Source of the DNA: Cristatella mucedo
Taxonomy: Eukaryota > Bryozoa > Phylactolaemata > Cristatellidae
Direction: 5' to 3'
DNA: 64,000 nt
NCBI GenBank assembly: GCA_009760855.2
Contig: WPIO01000003.1
Span: 7,038,501-7,102,500 of the forward strand
In this document: positions 23,889 to 35,163 of the stretch, piece after piece
Layout: the number at the start of each line of letters is the position of its first letter
How positions within the stretch are numbered: position 1 is the first letter of the stretch
Translations under genes and position numbers: made by a program
Notes under the pieces: generated by a model
The model's input: only the letters and a program-made list of their open reading frames with translations
What the model was told of the DNA's origin: nothing
The model's database searches: none

Positions 23889-24115
23889 TCACAACTGAAA
23901 CGCAGTGAGATAAGAGAAAGCATGAAGCATAGCTGAGTCAGAAGGGCGGTCGAGGAAGTGAGTAGCATGAAAGTAGCAGCCCAGGACCGCTGGACAGAAT
24001 ATGCCAGAGTTGACAGCAGCAGAGATGTCGTTGTGTAGGAATTGTGGAACTGAGTACCACAGCCTAGGTCCTTCGAGCAAAAGCTTCTGTCATCAACAGT
24101 GTTTCTCTCGTGAAC
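23889..24115 (-). mobile_element. LINE-B fragment encoding the ORF2 C-terminus
   Basis: A minus-strand frame (23889-24080) reads GPRLWYSVPQFLHND followed by AVLGCYFHATHFLD. The LINE-B copy at 60.5-63.1 kb reads GPRLWNSLPQFLRND and AVLSCYFHATHYLN at the same place. This is the conserved tail of CR1/L2-type ORF2 proteins. Truncated at both ends and lacking the usual 3' tail, so an old remnant. Confidence 0.75.
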
Positions 24116-24206
24116 AGTGTTAAAATGAAGGAACTGAACAGGTAATTAATTGTCCGTAAAGTACCCGAGGGCACGAGGAGGCTGACACTGGTGCAACACT
24201 TCAGCT

Positions 24207-25626
24207 AATAATAATTACAATAATAATACACTTGATAAAGCACCCTCAGAGAAGTCAATCTCTTTCTAGGCGCTTTACATTTGCTGCAAAGGAAACACGA
24301 TCGAGTAGTGAGTGGTATCATGCTTGATAAACAACACAAATAACATGGTTAAGGGTGACATGCACAGGGTCAGCATGCAAGTGTGGTTAGTGGCAGCATG
24401 CAACAGTGTCAGCACACATATGCACATAAAGGATAAATCACAGGGACCCACTAAGTGCTGAGATAAATAGGTGCGTTTTTAATTTCTTCTTAAATGTGGT
24501 CAAGTCAGGGGATGTCGTGGAGCAAGTCGGGAGTGAGTTCCAGACTATGGGAGCATACAAACTAAATTCATGGTCTCCTAAGGATTTGAGTCTTGTACAA
24601 GGTATAGGTAAGCAGTTAGATTTCTAAAAGCAGGTGGTACAATGCTTAGCCTAGTGGGGCATTAGATCTGATAGGTAGGGCAGAACCAAAGAATGAAGGG
24701 AACTAAAAGTGAACGACAACATCTTGAAGTCGATGCATTTGCTTGACTGGTAGCCAGTGCAGGTCGGCGAGAAGTGGTATGTGCCAACTGCGATGCTCAC
24801 GATAGACAAGCCTAGCTGCAGAGTTTTGCACCAGCTGTAAGCGCCTGATTGCACATGCCTGTAGGCCGGCAAGCAACGAGTTACAGAAGTCGATGGGATG
24901 TCACAAATGCATGGGCCAACTTAAATGTGGTATCCCAATCTAAACAAGCCCGATTTTTAGCAATGTTATGTAGCTGAAAGTAGGCAGACTTGATTGTGAA
25001 GCTTATGTGGTCGTCTAACGGAAGGTCACGTTGGAATACGGCACCTAGATTTCGTGCAGATTCAACAGGAGATATGCTGGCAGAGCCGATTTTGAGCGTC
25101 AGCCTTTCAAATTTCAGAATCACACTTTCTTTGCCCCACGACATGAAAGTTAGTTTTATCATCGCTTAGTTTTAGAAAATTTGCTGCCATCCACGTGCAG
25201 ATGTAATCAATACATGCAGCAAGTGAGTTGAGAGAATTCGAGGTGCTCGAAGGCTGGGAGGATCAAAGCAAAAGTACAACTGAGTGTCATCCGCATAGAA
25301 GTGAAAGCCTAGATTGTGCTTAGCAATCACATCGGCAAGAGGGAGAGTATAAACCGTGAAAAGAACCGGACCTAGAACGGAGCCCTGAGGTACCCTATAT
25401 TTCAGAGGTACCTCGAATGATCTGTTTCCATTCGCATCAATACTCTGGGGTCTCCCACTGAGATAGGACCTGAACCATTGCAGTGCAGTGCCAGTGATGT
25501 CCAGGTGGCGAGATGAGAGGCGTTCAAGAAGCACTTGGTGATCGATAGTATCAAAAGCCGCCGAAAGATCGAGCAAAACAAACAGAGATACTCTACCCAT
25601 GTCTGCATTCCTAATTAGGTCGTTGT
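24207..25626 (-). mobile_element. LINE-A (CR1/L2-like), 5'-truncated, ORF broken
   Basis: The 3' tail is (TAA)n at 24207-24229, followed inward by about 400 bp of 3' UTR. The ORF is then read toward higher coordinates in pieces: C-terminal HFSPTCTGYQ (24651-24872, out of frame), DDHISFTIKSAYFQLHNIAK (24881-25162), and the reverse transcriptase core (25172-25626) with LDLSAAFDTIDH (motif A), VPQGSVLGPVLF, and YADDTQLY (motif C, the catalytic Asp pair). Frameshifts separate the pieces, so the element cannot make an enzyme. It begins inside the fingers/palm region and abuts a piece of another LINE at about 25627. Confidence 0.9.
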
Positions 25627-25770
25627 AGTAGCTAGATATAGGATGAACTAAACCATGGCAGGGCTTGTGAGTTAGATTAAGAATTCTGTTCTTTATTTGC
25701 TGACCAACGGGTAGCCACTGAAGCTTCATCAGCGAGCGTGTCACGTGGCCGATTTTCTTAAATTTACTAA
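25627..25770 (-). mobile_element. LINE ORF2 C-terminal fragment joined in frame to LINE-A
   Basis: On the minus strand this reads LMKLQWLPVGQQIKNRILNL, THKPCHGLVHPISSYY, the 'HWLPV..RI..K.L.LTHKA.HGLAP' segment that normally lies near the C-terminus of CR1/L2 ORF2. Here it lies upstream of the RT core and in frame with it. It is therefore a separate LINE piece (nearer LINE-B or -C than A) into which, or next to which, the truncated LINE-A landed. Confidence 0.6.
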
Positions 25771-25837
25771 CCAACCTTGCAGCTGCAGAGGCTTATTGAC
25801 TATTTCGGAAGCATGCCACAACTGAATGAAAAAAATC

Positions 25838-25995
25838 AGGTTAGCTGATTCAACGGCCTCATTTGTATAGCAGCAGAAGAGCAAATGGCTAGCAATACCA
25901 TTGACAGTGGGCAATATGAAAATCACACACTTCAGGGCTCGAACCACGACCTGGGTCGTAAAGAGCAAGTACCATACCCTTGAGATAAGACCTAA
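25838..25995 (-). mobile_element. tRNA-derived SINE, family 1
   Basis: Plus strand reads GGTTAGCTGATTCAACGGCC, TTTGTATAGCAGCAGAAGAG, then GGGCTCGAACCACGACCTGGGTC and a degenerate A box, in the order of the 9341-9510 copy. A family C LINE end follows directly on the other strand. Confidence 0.75.
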
Positions 25996-26002
25996 GATAC
26001 AG

Positions 26003-26340
26003 TATGTCAGTCCAGGAAGAATCAGGGATCTAACATGCTCCCAAAGCCTGGAACTCACTACCGATGCACGTCACAACGTACCCTGACATGACATTTAAAA
26101 AGAATGTTAAAACGTACCACTTTTTATTACAGCATTTGGTGGGTCTTTGTGCTTTGTCCTTTGCGTGCATGTACCTACTTGCTTGCTCGTGCCTGCTGCT
26201 TGGTGTGCTTGTTGCTTGTGGATGATACCACCAAATACTTGGTAAATGCTTTATAATGCTTTAATAATGCTTTATATGCAGCGTCTGTAAAGTGCCTAGA
26301 GAGTCTCTCGGGGTGCTATACAAATGTATTGTTATTATTA
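26003..26340 (+). mobile_element. LINE-C 3' end
   Basis: Starts with decayed coding sequence for the ORF2 C-terminus (DMTFKKNVKTYHFL; LINE-A has DLTTFKKNLKT). A 3' UTR follows with CAGCATTTGGTGGGTCTTTG and CACCAAATACTTGG, then AAAGTGCCTAGAGAG, GGGTGCTATACAAATG and a TATTGTTATTATTA tail. It pairs with the copy at 30655-30920. The terminal 60 bp resemble LINE-A. Confidence 0.75.
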
Positions 26341-27436
26341 CGATCTTTAGCCAGACACTGCGTTTGGTTGTCCCTATTACCTGACAATGATCGAACACGA
26401 TGACTAGTTAAGGAATCGGTCGTCAGAACGAACCGTTTACACGTCAAGCAGTCATCAGTCAAAAGGACGCCTAAATTACCAGCACTCGACGATGGTTGCT
26501 CTAATTTGCTAGGGACCCAGAATCCAATCTGGGCTTCCGAAGCATCGGTCGAACGATGGCTGATTTGCATGGCATTGGAGCAACCTATATTTAAAGTGGA
26601 GTATTAATAAATTTACTAATGGCCCGCCTAAGTTTTCCAGGGATGCCGACCAAAGAGGGAATGGTATAGCTTCTGCAGGTGAGGAACTCTTTTTACTGAC
26701 CGTAAGTATAGTAACCACTTCATCCATAGAACCTTTGAAAGTTTCTTAAGAGGGGTGAGTATATCGGCAATGACAACTTTACTTCATTTTTTGGAAAAGT
26801 GGTGAGAGGCTAGTCCTTTACCCTATAGAGTTGTGGCTAAAGCAACTGATTCCACAAAGACACACTGTACTTTATTTCCTGTTCGACACTTCTACACAAC
26901 CTATTTAGCTCAGGCTGTCGGTTTACCTAAATTTGGTTTTATATTCGACAGTGGTGTTCCGTTGTGCTCCGGCCACCACCTGGGCAGCTTGCTCAAACTT
27001 ACGGAAGCCATACGGGTGGCCATACACTACGACGACTAAGAACATACCATGCATTGGCTAATGCATCTAGTGTATAGCTGGTTCGGCTTTGCCTGTATAA
27101 AAAAGTCTGAGACTTTCCACTAGCCAATAGTCACAGAAGACCGAATTGCCCAGCCTTTAGTACTGCATCCCTTGCTACAGCACATATTTGCATCTTTTGC
27201 TAGCCAAGACAACTCACAACGGTCCACCGTTGTAACGGTCTACCGTGAGCACACTAGCTCGATAGATAAAACTACATTTAGTGACCTGCCTAGGCCCACT
27301 GAACACTAGAAGGCATTTTACTTAGCCTATATGTAAGAAATGCTACACTGTCTAATCATGTAACAATTACACAATTACAACCATGCAAAATCTGAATAGA
27401 GATTAAGCATATGACAGAATTAAATGTGGGGCATTG
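26341..27436. other. Unique sequence, no supported gene
   Basis: Short frames only (84 codons at most). No repeat recognised. Confidence 0.4.
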
Positions 27437-27555
27437 ATTTGGCTTAGGTTACGGTGCTTGCCTTTGACGACCGAGGTCTGGGTTCGAGCCCTTCGGCATA
27501 TGTGAAGCGCCTGGATAGAGAATAAGTTCTCTTACAGCGAACAAAAATGATTAGA
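27437..27555 (+). mobile_element. tRNA-derived SINE, family 3
   Basis: GGTGCTTGCCTTTGACGACC, B box GGGTTCGAGCCC, TTCGGCATATGTGAAGCGCC, then GATAGAGAATAAGTTCTCTT, ending in an AT-rich stretch. Same order as 57924-58052. The 3' part matches the LINE-A/C end. Confidence 0.75.
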
Positions 27556-27649
27556 TTGATAGTTTTTATTTATATTTAAAAACAACTTAAGGCTACGATG
27601 ATATCAATAACTAGTCTGCATCCTGAGAGCAACTGAAAAACTCATAAGC

Positions 27650-27940
27650 TCATGACATACAGTTTGGTGAGGGATGCACTGACAACCAAGTCAGTGTCAT
27701 AATTAGGGGGGCTGAGGATCTGACAGAGGACTGGGCCGTGGTGGGCCCTGAGACGCAAAGCATCAGCAGCTGATCAGCCTCCTGCCGATCCTCAATGAGG
27801 AGATGTCCGCCAGTGTGATCCACATCCATTCGACACCATTGAGCCTCGGATCCCAAGGGTCCTGACCCGACCCATACAAAGCCGCGCTGTCTCCATTCCC
27901 ATCTCAGCAGCAGCTGTCCCAACTCTAAACCCCAATTCAA
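27650..27940 (-). other. Open stretch of unknown nature, possible exon
   Basis: A minus-strand frame of 96 codons with a protein-like look (RGFVWVGSGPLG, WCRMDVDHTGGHLLIEDRQE). The neighbouring frame at its downstream end is also protein-like (HHGPVLCQILSPPNYDTDLV), as expected if a frameshift or intron lies between. I recognise no family. It could be an exon, a pseudogene piece or chance. Confidence 0.2.
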
Positions 27941-28639
27941 AAGCTCCTTTGCAGATGAAAGCTAGAGCTCATTTGCAACCCTTTGCAGTCGATGGATAAG
28001 ACCCAATGCTATTATACAGTGACTGAATGCCAAGGCAGCTTGCTGTCACCAAAGCTTCAGCTTTCAAACTTGCCAGCAGAAAGTGATCAGGGCTTTCCAA
28101 GCAAAAGAGAGTCCCCAAATACACGGCACCAAATAAATAGCACACTGGTGCTCTAATCTCCTATGACATTGTACCAACGCCATAGTAGGCGACCCCAACG
28201 CATCTGCATCTCTGGAGCCAAAAAGGGAGCAAAATTACCGAAAGTAGCATAGTAGTATGGATTCAGTTAGAGTACGTCGAGCCTGCATGTGTGAAAAGTA
28301 AAGGAAATGGTAGGAAAACTGAAAAGACCAGCCCCTCCCCAATAAGAATTGTCAAAGTTCAAGTGCTTGATGACTAAAGCAAGCATACGGGCTGCCGGCA
28401 CATTGGCAACAAGCTTTTGTGAAATGTCCTCGCATGCGACTAAGGATACTCACACAGCCTGACGGGACTATTACGAGCACATTTCTTTTTTATTCGAGCT
28501 GCTAACCTATTTCCCACCGGTCGCTCTGGCTGAACCCAACGAAGGCTGAAGAGCGAAGGCTAGCTGTAGCTACAACAGCCATATTTTGTTCACGCCTCTC
28601 TATTACAAAGATAGGTATTTCATTACGATTCTTGTACCA
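27941..28639. other. Unique sequence, no supported gene
   Basis: No frame over 60 codons and no recognised repeat. Confidence 0.4.
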
Positions 28640-28692
28640 ATTCTCAATTCAGTAATCTGAGGGTGGTTTATCAAGATTATTGTTATTATCTC
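28640..28692 (+). mobile_element. LINE-A 3'-terminal fragment
   Basis: TTCTCAATTCAGTAATCTGA, GGGTGGTTTATCAAGATTATTGTTATTATC. This matches the LINE-A terminus CTGAGGGTGCTTTATCAAGT plus (TTA)n tail with a few changes. It ends about 20 bp before the TGA-containing reading frame. Confidence 0.6.
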
Positions 28693-28711
28693 AATCGCGA
28701 AGTTCTTAACC

Positions 28712-29164
28712 ATGATTATATCTAGGGTCAAACTTGGAAGTCTGGAGTCTGAACCGAAGCGAACACAAACAAGAAACATTTCGGAATTAGTATGAGCTGA
28801 AACAGCAGCTAGATTATCTTTGGATCCTAAGAAATCTGAATATGTTCGTTATGATGCTAAGACTGTAGCAGCTCTAATTAGTGCAAAAGCTAAAATCGGA
28901 CTCGGGATTAATGATTCGTTTGCTACAGATTTCATAAAACACGAAGTTTCAAATCAGGTTAGTGTACAAAAACTATGGTTAAAACTTAGTTGACAAGATG
29001 CTACTAATGACTGAGAAAAATGTACAAAAAAGGAACTAACTAATCGAATTTTTGTTTTATGACTACATTATGTTTATAATAGAATTACAAGTAAGCTAGA
29101 TTGAATTCTTCTCATTCGGTTGCCGGAATGCAGTGGATTTTACCTTGATCAAGTTTTAACCTAA
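28712..29164 (+). CDS. AT-rich reading frame open only if TGA = Trp; function unknown
   Basis: From ATG at 28712 to TAA at 29162-29164 there are 150 codons with no TAA or TAG but five TGA (28793, 28991, 29012, 29060, 29102). Each TGA falls where Trp looks natural (ELVWAETAAR, LKLSWQDATNDWEKC, VLWLHYVYNR, KLDWILL); one TGG is also used. All ten or so Ala codons end in A or T, and Asp, Asn and Tyr are mostly GAT, AAT and TAT. This is the codon style of Mollicutes (code 4) or some mitochondrial genomes. The product would be a soluble, mixed-charge protein, unlike mitochondrial respiratory subunits. I recognise no family. Alternatives: a decayed host exon (there is a CAG|GTTAGT donor-like site at 28957) or chance in AT-rich DNA. 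In the standard code it is not translatable. Confidence 0.4.
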
Positions 29165-29606
29165 TGTCAAGAGTTGTAATAGACAGATTCACAACGATGC
29201 ATGGGGGAGCTCAATTCTCAATTCAGGGAAAAAGTCTTTGAACTCGTGGTCAGCAGACTACTAGTCGTCGGTCAGGCTCCGGTCAGGATTATACTTACTG
29301 CATAACAGATAGCAGACCGCATAATAGATAGTAGACACACTCTCGGGCATGAGCAGCGTTTTCAGGTGCAAATGATTATTTAGCCCTAACTTTCGCAGGA
29401 GCTACAAATTATACTTTTCAATACAGTACTGAGAACTTTTAGTGTGCTACATTCCATTGGTGACACAGACAGTATAGATTAGTTTTTAATTGCTACAGCT
29501 CACCGGCAACTATAAACAACAGCCAATTGTAGCCTACCTTAGATTAGAACCTTACGTAACCTTAGAAGCTTAAGTATTTAGACCTGTCATGCAGCGGGCA
29601 AGGAAA
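29165..29606. other. AT-rich unique sequence
   Basis: Stops are frequent in all frames. No repeat family recognised, and no continuation of the TGA-containing frame. Confidence 0.4.
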
Positions 29607-29858
29607 CTAATTGCTAACAGCAGTTGTGTCGAGAATTCCGTGGTCTGCCACAGTAACTCGGAATGTCATCTCCTGAAGTTTCAATAACCTGGACAAGCAC
29701 TGTAATTTAGCAGAGGAGGCAACCAAGGAAAAGAGTTTCCCGTCAAACTCTTCAGAATGCTTAAATTTCGTAGGTTGGTTGCTTGGTTTCTGATAGTTCT
29801 TCTCAGCATGGATTTGGATCTCGGTGGGCTTGCCCAGAAACACAGTTATTGCACACAC
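29607..29858 (-). pseudogene. Possible cadherin-repeat exon or remnant
   Basis: The minus-strand frame reads FDGKLFSLVASSAKLQCLSR then LLKLQEMTFRVTVADHGILD. The pattern (bulky residues, L..LLKLQE, F.VTVADHG) resembles the end of a cadherin repeat, where a 'LDrE...y.L.V.A.DxG' stretch occurs. A GT (GTTAGC) follows the codons for DTTA, a possible donor. The resemblance is short and could be chance. No second repeat is seen nearby. Confidence 0.2.
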
Positions 29859-30654
29859 TCACCATTCCATGCTAAAAGTGTAATAACAAGAAAAATTATA
29901 AAATCAAAATATAAACTAAGCAATGAGTGCTCTTCGAAAAATTAAAAAAATTGCTGTTGATTGGTCTTACACACGATCCCTCTTCTTCAACACATTAATA
30001 CCTTGCCGTTGTCAACCGTTAGGGTGAGCCGTACAAGACCGTTATTCATTTGCAGAGTAAGTAAGTACACGAGTTTTATCAATATATGATTTTTTAGTAA
30101 TCACACAAGGTTTAGCGGATAGACGATGTGCGAGTTGGATGGAAATTACTGATGAATTAAAGCAACGGCCTTAACCTGTAACACCTCTGTTTTCTACTTA
30201 AGATCGAAGAAATAATATTTTGCACAGTTGCATGTCTCCCTTTACCCAATATGTTGAAAAAATAACCTAGGGGAGAAGAAATAAAATGGTTGCCGAATAA
30301 TCTACTTGTTTGCCATGTTATTGTACTTGGATTTAATACTTATCGAAGAAAAACAGTTTTCCCAGGAGTTCATTCCAGCATTTCATAACTGATTGAAATA
30401 TAACTTTACCGACCGATGTCTCTTCAAAAACTAATGAATTCGATGCTCGTGGCTGCAGCTAGCAATGCAAAACAATAAGCAAGGTCAGCAGCTTACACAA
30501 AAATCTCACAGCAATAACGTGCAATCGTGGCCAAGGACCTGCTCAAGGCAGATAAGTATACCAAAGAAGTATAAAGCGATTGGCAGCATTTTTTTTTTTA
30601 AGAAATCCGAGGCAATGTTGCTGAGATCATCGAAGGCTTTTGATGCAAAAGAGT
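29859..30654. other. AT-rich unique sequence
   Basis: No standard-code gene. A short frame that needs one TGA as Trp (about 30285-30432, including FIPAFHNWLKYNF) is present but too short to call. A T-run lies at 30590. Confidence 0.35.
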
Positions 30655-30920
30655 CCCTTTGACGGTATGACTGTGCTTAGAACACATCGCAAAAAGGTTA
30701 CAACACGCCAGTTTATTACAGCCTGTGGTGGGTCTTTTTCTTGTAATCAGTCCTTCAAAGTGCATGTACCAGCTTTAACTAAGCCTGCTGCTTGCGAATG
30801 TTACCACCGATCATTAGGGAATGCTTTCTATACAGCATCTGTAAAGTGCCTAGAAAGAAATTCAGTTCTCTGGGGGTGCTATACAAACGTAATATTATTA
30901 TTATTTTTATTTTTATTATC
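30655..30920 (+). mobile_element. LINE-C 3' end
   Basis: Matches 26003-26340: TTTATTACAGCCTGTGGTGG, GGGAATGCTTTCTATACAGC, TAAAGTGCCTAGAAAGAAAT, GGGGGTGCTATACAAACG and a tail of ATT/TTTTA units. Frames inside it are remnants of 3' UTR, not genes. Confidence 0.75.
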
Positions 30921-31754
<834 letters not shown>

Positions 31755-31755
<1 letters not shown>

Positions 31756-33508
31756 AGCGGCGGCAGCAGCAGCAGCAAGGGATGGCCATTTATTTTAGGG
31801 ATTACAAATTCCCACTCACCCTTGCCAAGTCCTTACATCCGTACCAACTCTTTCCCGCTCGTTTGGGGCTACAAATGCATTGAATCTGCCAGATAAGGCC
31901 AGGCAAAGAGCTCTGGTAAAAAGTATTACCCACTTAATTCCGGGTTTATATAAGCTAGCATGGCAAATCGATCCCGTGAACAGTCAGCTGTGGTACTAGC
32001 AGTACCACAAAAAGTAAACTGCTGTACTAGCTGAGCCACCTTTTGGCAAAAGTGACCGCAATCACTTACAAAACAACTGTTGACACCACACTCAATAACA
32101 TAACAAATGTATTGCAAAAAGTTCATTCTATTGTACTCACCATGTGGGTCCCAATTTCACTTGCTGATAAGCCTTTATTTGAAGGTGGACTGAAAGTGTA
32201 GCTTGGTGCCGCACTACTGGATTGCGCAACAATACGGTTTGTATCTTTGCCGAAAAAGACATACGGCTTCCTGGCAAAACAAGAGACACACGGGAATAGA
32301 TTACACCATGCCAGCTATAATAGTATTAACTGTTATACAATGTATGCAACTCAGCAAGGCACGTGTCACCAAGCTAAGTTCCTTTGCAATTACCAAAGCA
32401 CTGCTATGCTAATCGATGACTAAGATATACGAAACAGACCAAATAATCAAAATGTCGCATCTGCAAGTCACTGTTCTATTAGCAAAAGTTCTATGTCAAA
32501 TAGCAAATTCCAGTTCACGAGAAACCATATTCATGCAGCTCAGAATGGTACTAACCCCATTGCATAAAGTAGTTCAGCTGTTCTACCTCACTACTTCTTC
32601 TACCTACCTTCTACCTGAGCTGTTGCTACACATTACAAGTTTTTCGATATGAGGATGACAATATTTATTCATTTAGACGTTTACTCGGACTACAGCTAAA
32701 AGTAATGACCGATAGATTTTTGGTAAGTATGCCAGAGCAGCAAGCAAGTTTCTCGTGTTCCTGGGTTACCGTTGGGAACCAAACAAATACCAAAAAAAAT
32801 CACTGCATTCGGAATCATGGCTACAGCTTCGATCCCAGGTGCATTAGCAGGCCTTACATTAGTCCATTGACTGTATACCAGAATCATTATAATGCCCAGA
32901 ATTTTAATGATATATGGTAATCAGTATAACGTAAATTCATCACCACTACTTTAGGTGTTAGCTGTACCACTGGATTAGCTATGTTCTAGCCATACGTTCT
33001 CTGAGCTAGAGAATGTTCAAACGTTTGCATGAGTAGTTTAGACATGAAAAGAAAACAATTAGCAATAAATTATGATTTCACCTACCTGCAATAAAATAAT
33101 TCAGGTTTTGCTCTACATAACACTTTAACGTTACCATAACAAAGACAGTAGAAATCGCTTGGTTGATCTGCTACAAGACAAGATCGATCTACTGAAAGCT
33201 TACATTTTAGCTTTATGGCACGGATGTCCATGAAACAACTCCTACGTACCAAAGCAATTTTCAGGGAGACACTAAGCTATAAATATGCCACTCTAGTAAT
33301 CGCCCGAAAAATCTAATGAAACAAAATTACCAAATCGATAAAAAAATAAATATGCACAGAACTTTCTACGAGTCTAAGAAGTCTGCCAGACGGTTGTTTG
33401 CTATCCAAAGAAGGGATGTCACAGTTGCAATCCAATACATCAAGTAGGGTACGGCAGGCATATAGATCAGGTGATATACGAGTATACCCGAGCAACATGC
33501 TGAGTTAT
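31755..33508. other. AT-rich unique sequence, no supported gene
   Basis: A short CGGCGGCAGCAGCAG run follows the GA array at 31755-31780. Beyond that only short frames (78 codons at most). Confidence 0.4.
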
Positions 33509-33621
33509 CCATATGAGCATAGTCCCTATACTACATTGCTTCCTTTCTGTGCGACTTACTACTTCCTAGAATGCCTCCTTACCTCAGCTATGCTTCTGAA
33601 ATTTTCCATGCTGCCATGAGG
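33509..33621 (+). mobile_element. LINE-B 3' end, upstream half (split by an insertion)
   Basis: TACTACTTCCTAGAATGCC, CTTACCTCAGCTATGCTTC aligns with CACTACCTCAACTGC, CTGACTCTGCTATGCTTC of the LINE-B copy near 62950. It stops at 33621 where a LINE-A tail begins and resumes after 33707. Confidence 0.55.
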
Positions 33622-33707
33622 TAATAATAATAATACATTTTTATAGTGCCATCAGAGAACTTAATTTCTTTCTAGGCACTTTACATATGCTGCAAAGGAA
33701 GCATACA
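33622..33707 (-). mobile_element. LINE-A 3' fragment inserted in LINE-B
   Basis: TAATAATAATAATACATTTT (tail), TATAGTGCCATCAGAGAACT, TAATTTCTTTCTAGGCACTT, ACATATGCTGCAAAGGAAGC on the plus strand. About 86 bp of LINE-A terminus in minus orientation. Confidence 0.75.
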
Positions 33708-33830
33708 ACCGTCTGGTGAAGTTTGTAGGTTACGTATTCGCACCGAAAGCCGATAAGGCTGTGAGTGCCCTAACCAAAATTCTCCCGAACAACACCTACT
33801 TAGTTCAAACGCCTTTGCAGTGCTACATAC
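33708..33830 (+). mobile_element. LINE-B 3' end, downstream half
   Basis: CGCACCGAAAGCCGATAAGG then CTGTGAGTGCCCTAACCAAA, TTCTCC, matching ACCGAAAGCCGCTTAGGCTG, TGAGTGCGTTATACAAAACT, TTCC of LINE-B at about 63037-63080. Confidence 0.65.
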
Positions 33831-35163
33831 ATAAAAGCATGATATTTACATCTCTCTTGCTTTTGGGGCATTCGTCATGTTACTACCTTGCCCCAAGTGG
33901 CACAAAAATCACTCTGAACAGCCAGGCAGTAGCAGGTGTCAGTCGATTGGTCAAATACAAGTAACAGCTCTAAAGTTTGAGAAATAATGGAAGAAATAAG
34001 GAAATACGGCCAAACCAACAGCTTCACTTTTAAAAGCTACCTAACCACATCCTATATACTAACTGCTTGCTCAATCGTATGCACCTCTGCTTGCACATTC
34101 AATTAGTGCATTTGGCTGCCACAGCAATACCAAAAAGAGGCAAGAAACTCGCTACAGACAATTACGGTTAAGTACAGTTAAGGTAGCATTAGGCAAACGA
34201 CGTCGTTTTGCAGATGCCAATACTGCGAGTGCAAGATTGCCCATGGTCAGCTGAGCTTGCTTGCAACGTGGAAAACGGTGTCCGTACATCAGCATTGCAG
34301 TCGAAAGGCTGCGTGCTAACATTTTGCTGGCACAGCTTCGTCCGTAGTAAGGATGTAGTTAATAGTTTGCACTAGGATGGATACAAGTCGAGCAAAGCAT
34401 CGGCTTCCATGACTGTTGTCAATGCCAGACGAGGCTACTTTAATTTTGTCTGAGCACAAACTCACCTGCCACTAATCAATGCACCTGCTACCACTTCTGG
34501 TGGGCCCAAGCTACTCGCATTACCTCATCTGGGGCATTAATCCGTTTAGCTTAGCTGTCTGGGGCATACCCTCGAGTGATGCTAGGCAATAGGTACGCTT
34601 CGGATTGGGTTCGACAAGTGGTTAAATCAGGTCATCAGACCACAGCTGTCCGATGCTTCAAGAGGCGAGCACATGTCAAGGTCAATGTAATTAATACGAG
34701 TACATTGGGCAGTGCCAATATCCCTGCACCCATTTATTAATTCGTGTTCACATTCTATATTCCAATGTTAAAGATTCGAACCAAATCGCCTGACATTATA
34801 TTCTAACCCAGATAAGAAGTCCCCTTAATTTTGCTGGTATTAGCACCGACTACCGTAAATGAATTAAATGATTGAGCAGAAAAGGATGCTACATACATTT
34901 TAGGAAATGCATTCCAAGAAAGCATTCTAATGAAAGCAAGCTACTGGAGCATAAAAATCTCGTTTTATTGTTGAAGAAGTTATTATACATATAAATTTCA
35001 TGCATTTCTTAGCTCAGCACAGATTGGCATTGCAGAATGAAGCTAGACAAGATGACAATTACAATTACAATTACCCACGAAGCTACACAAGCCGAGCTTT
35101 TCGAGGGTCAATTCTGGAGCTACAAACAATAATTTTGAACAAAAAGCAGATGCCAAGTTGATA
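33831..35163. other. AT-rich unique sequence, no supported gene
   Basis: A small (ACAATT)n cluster lies at about 35053-35074. No other feature. Confidence 0.4.

Noticed and set aside
28640-28711. Upstream extension of the TGA-containing frame encoding a membrane segment
   Set aside because: The frame stays open upstream and would encode a hydrophobic stretch, but that DNA matches the LINE-A 3' end and tail, so it is not part of the same gene.
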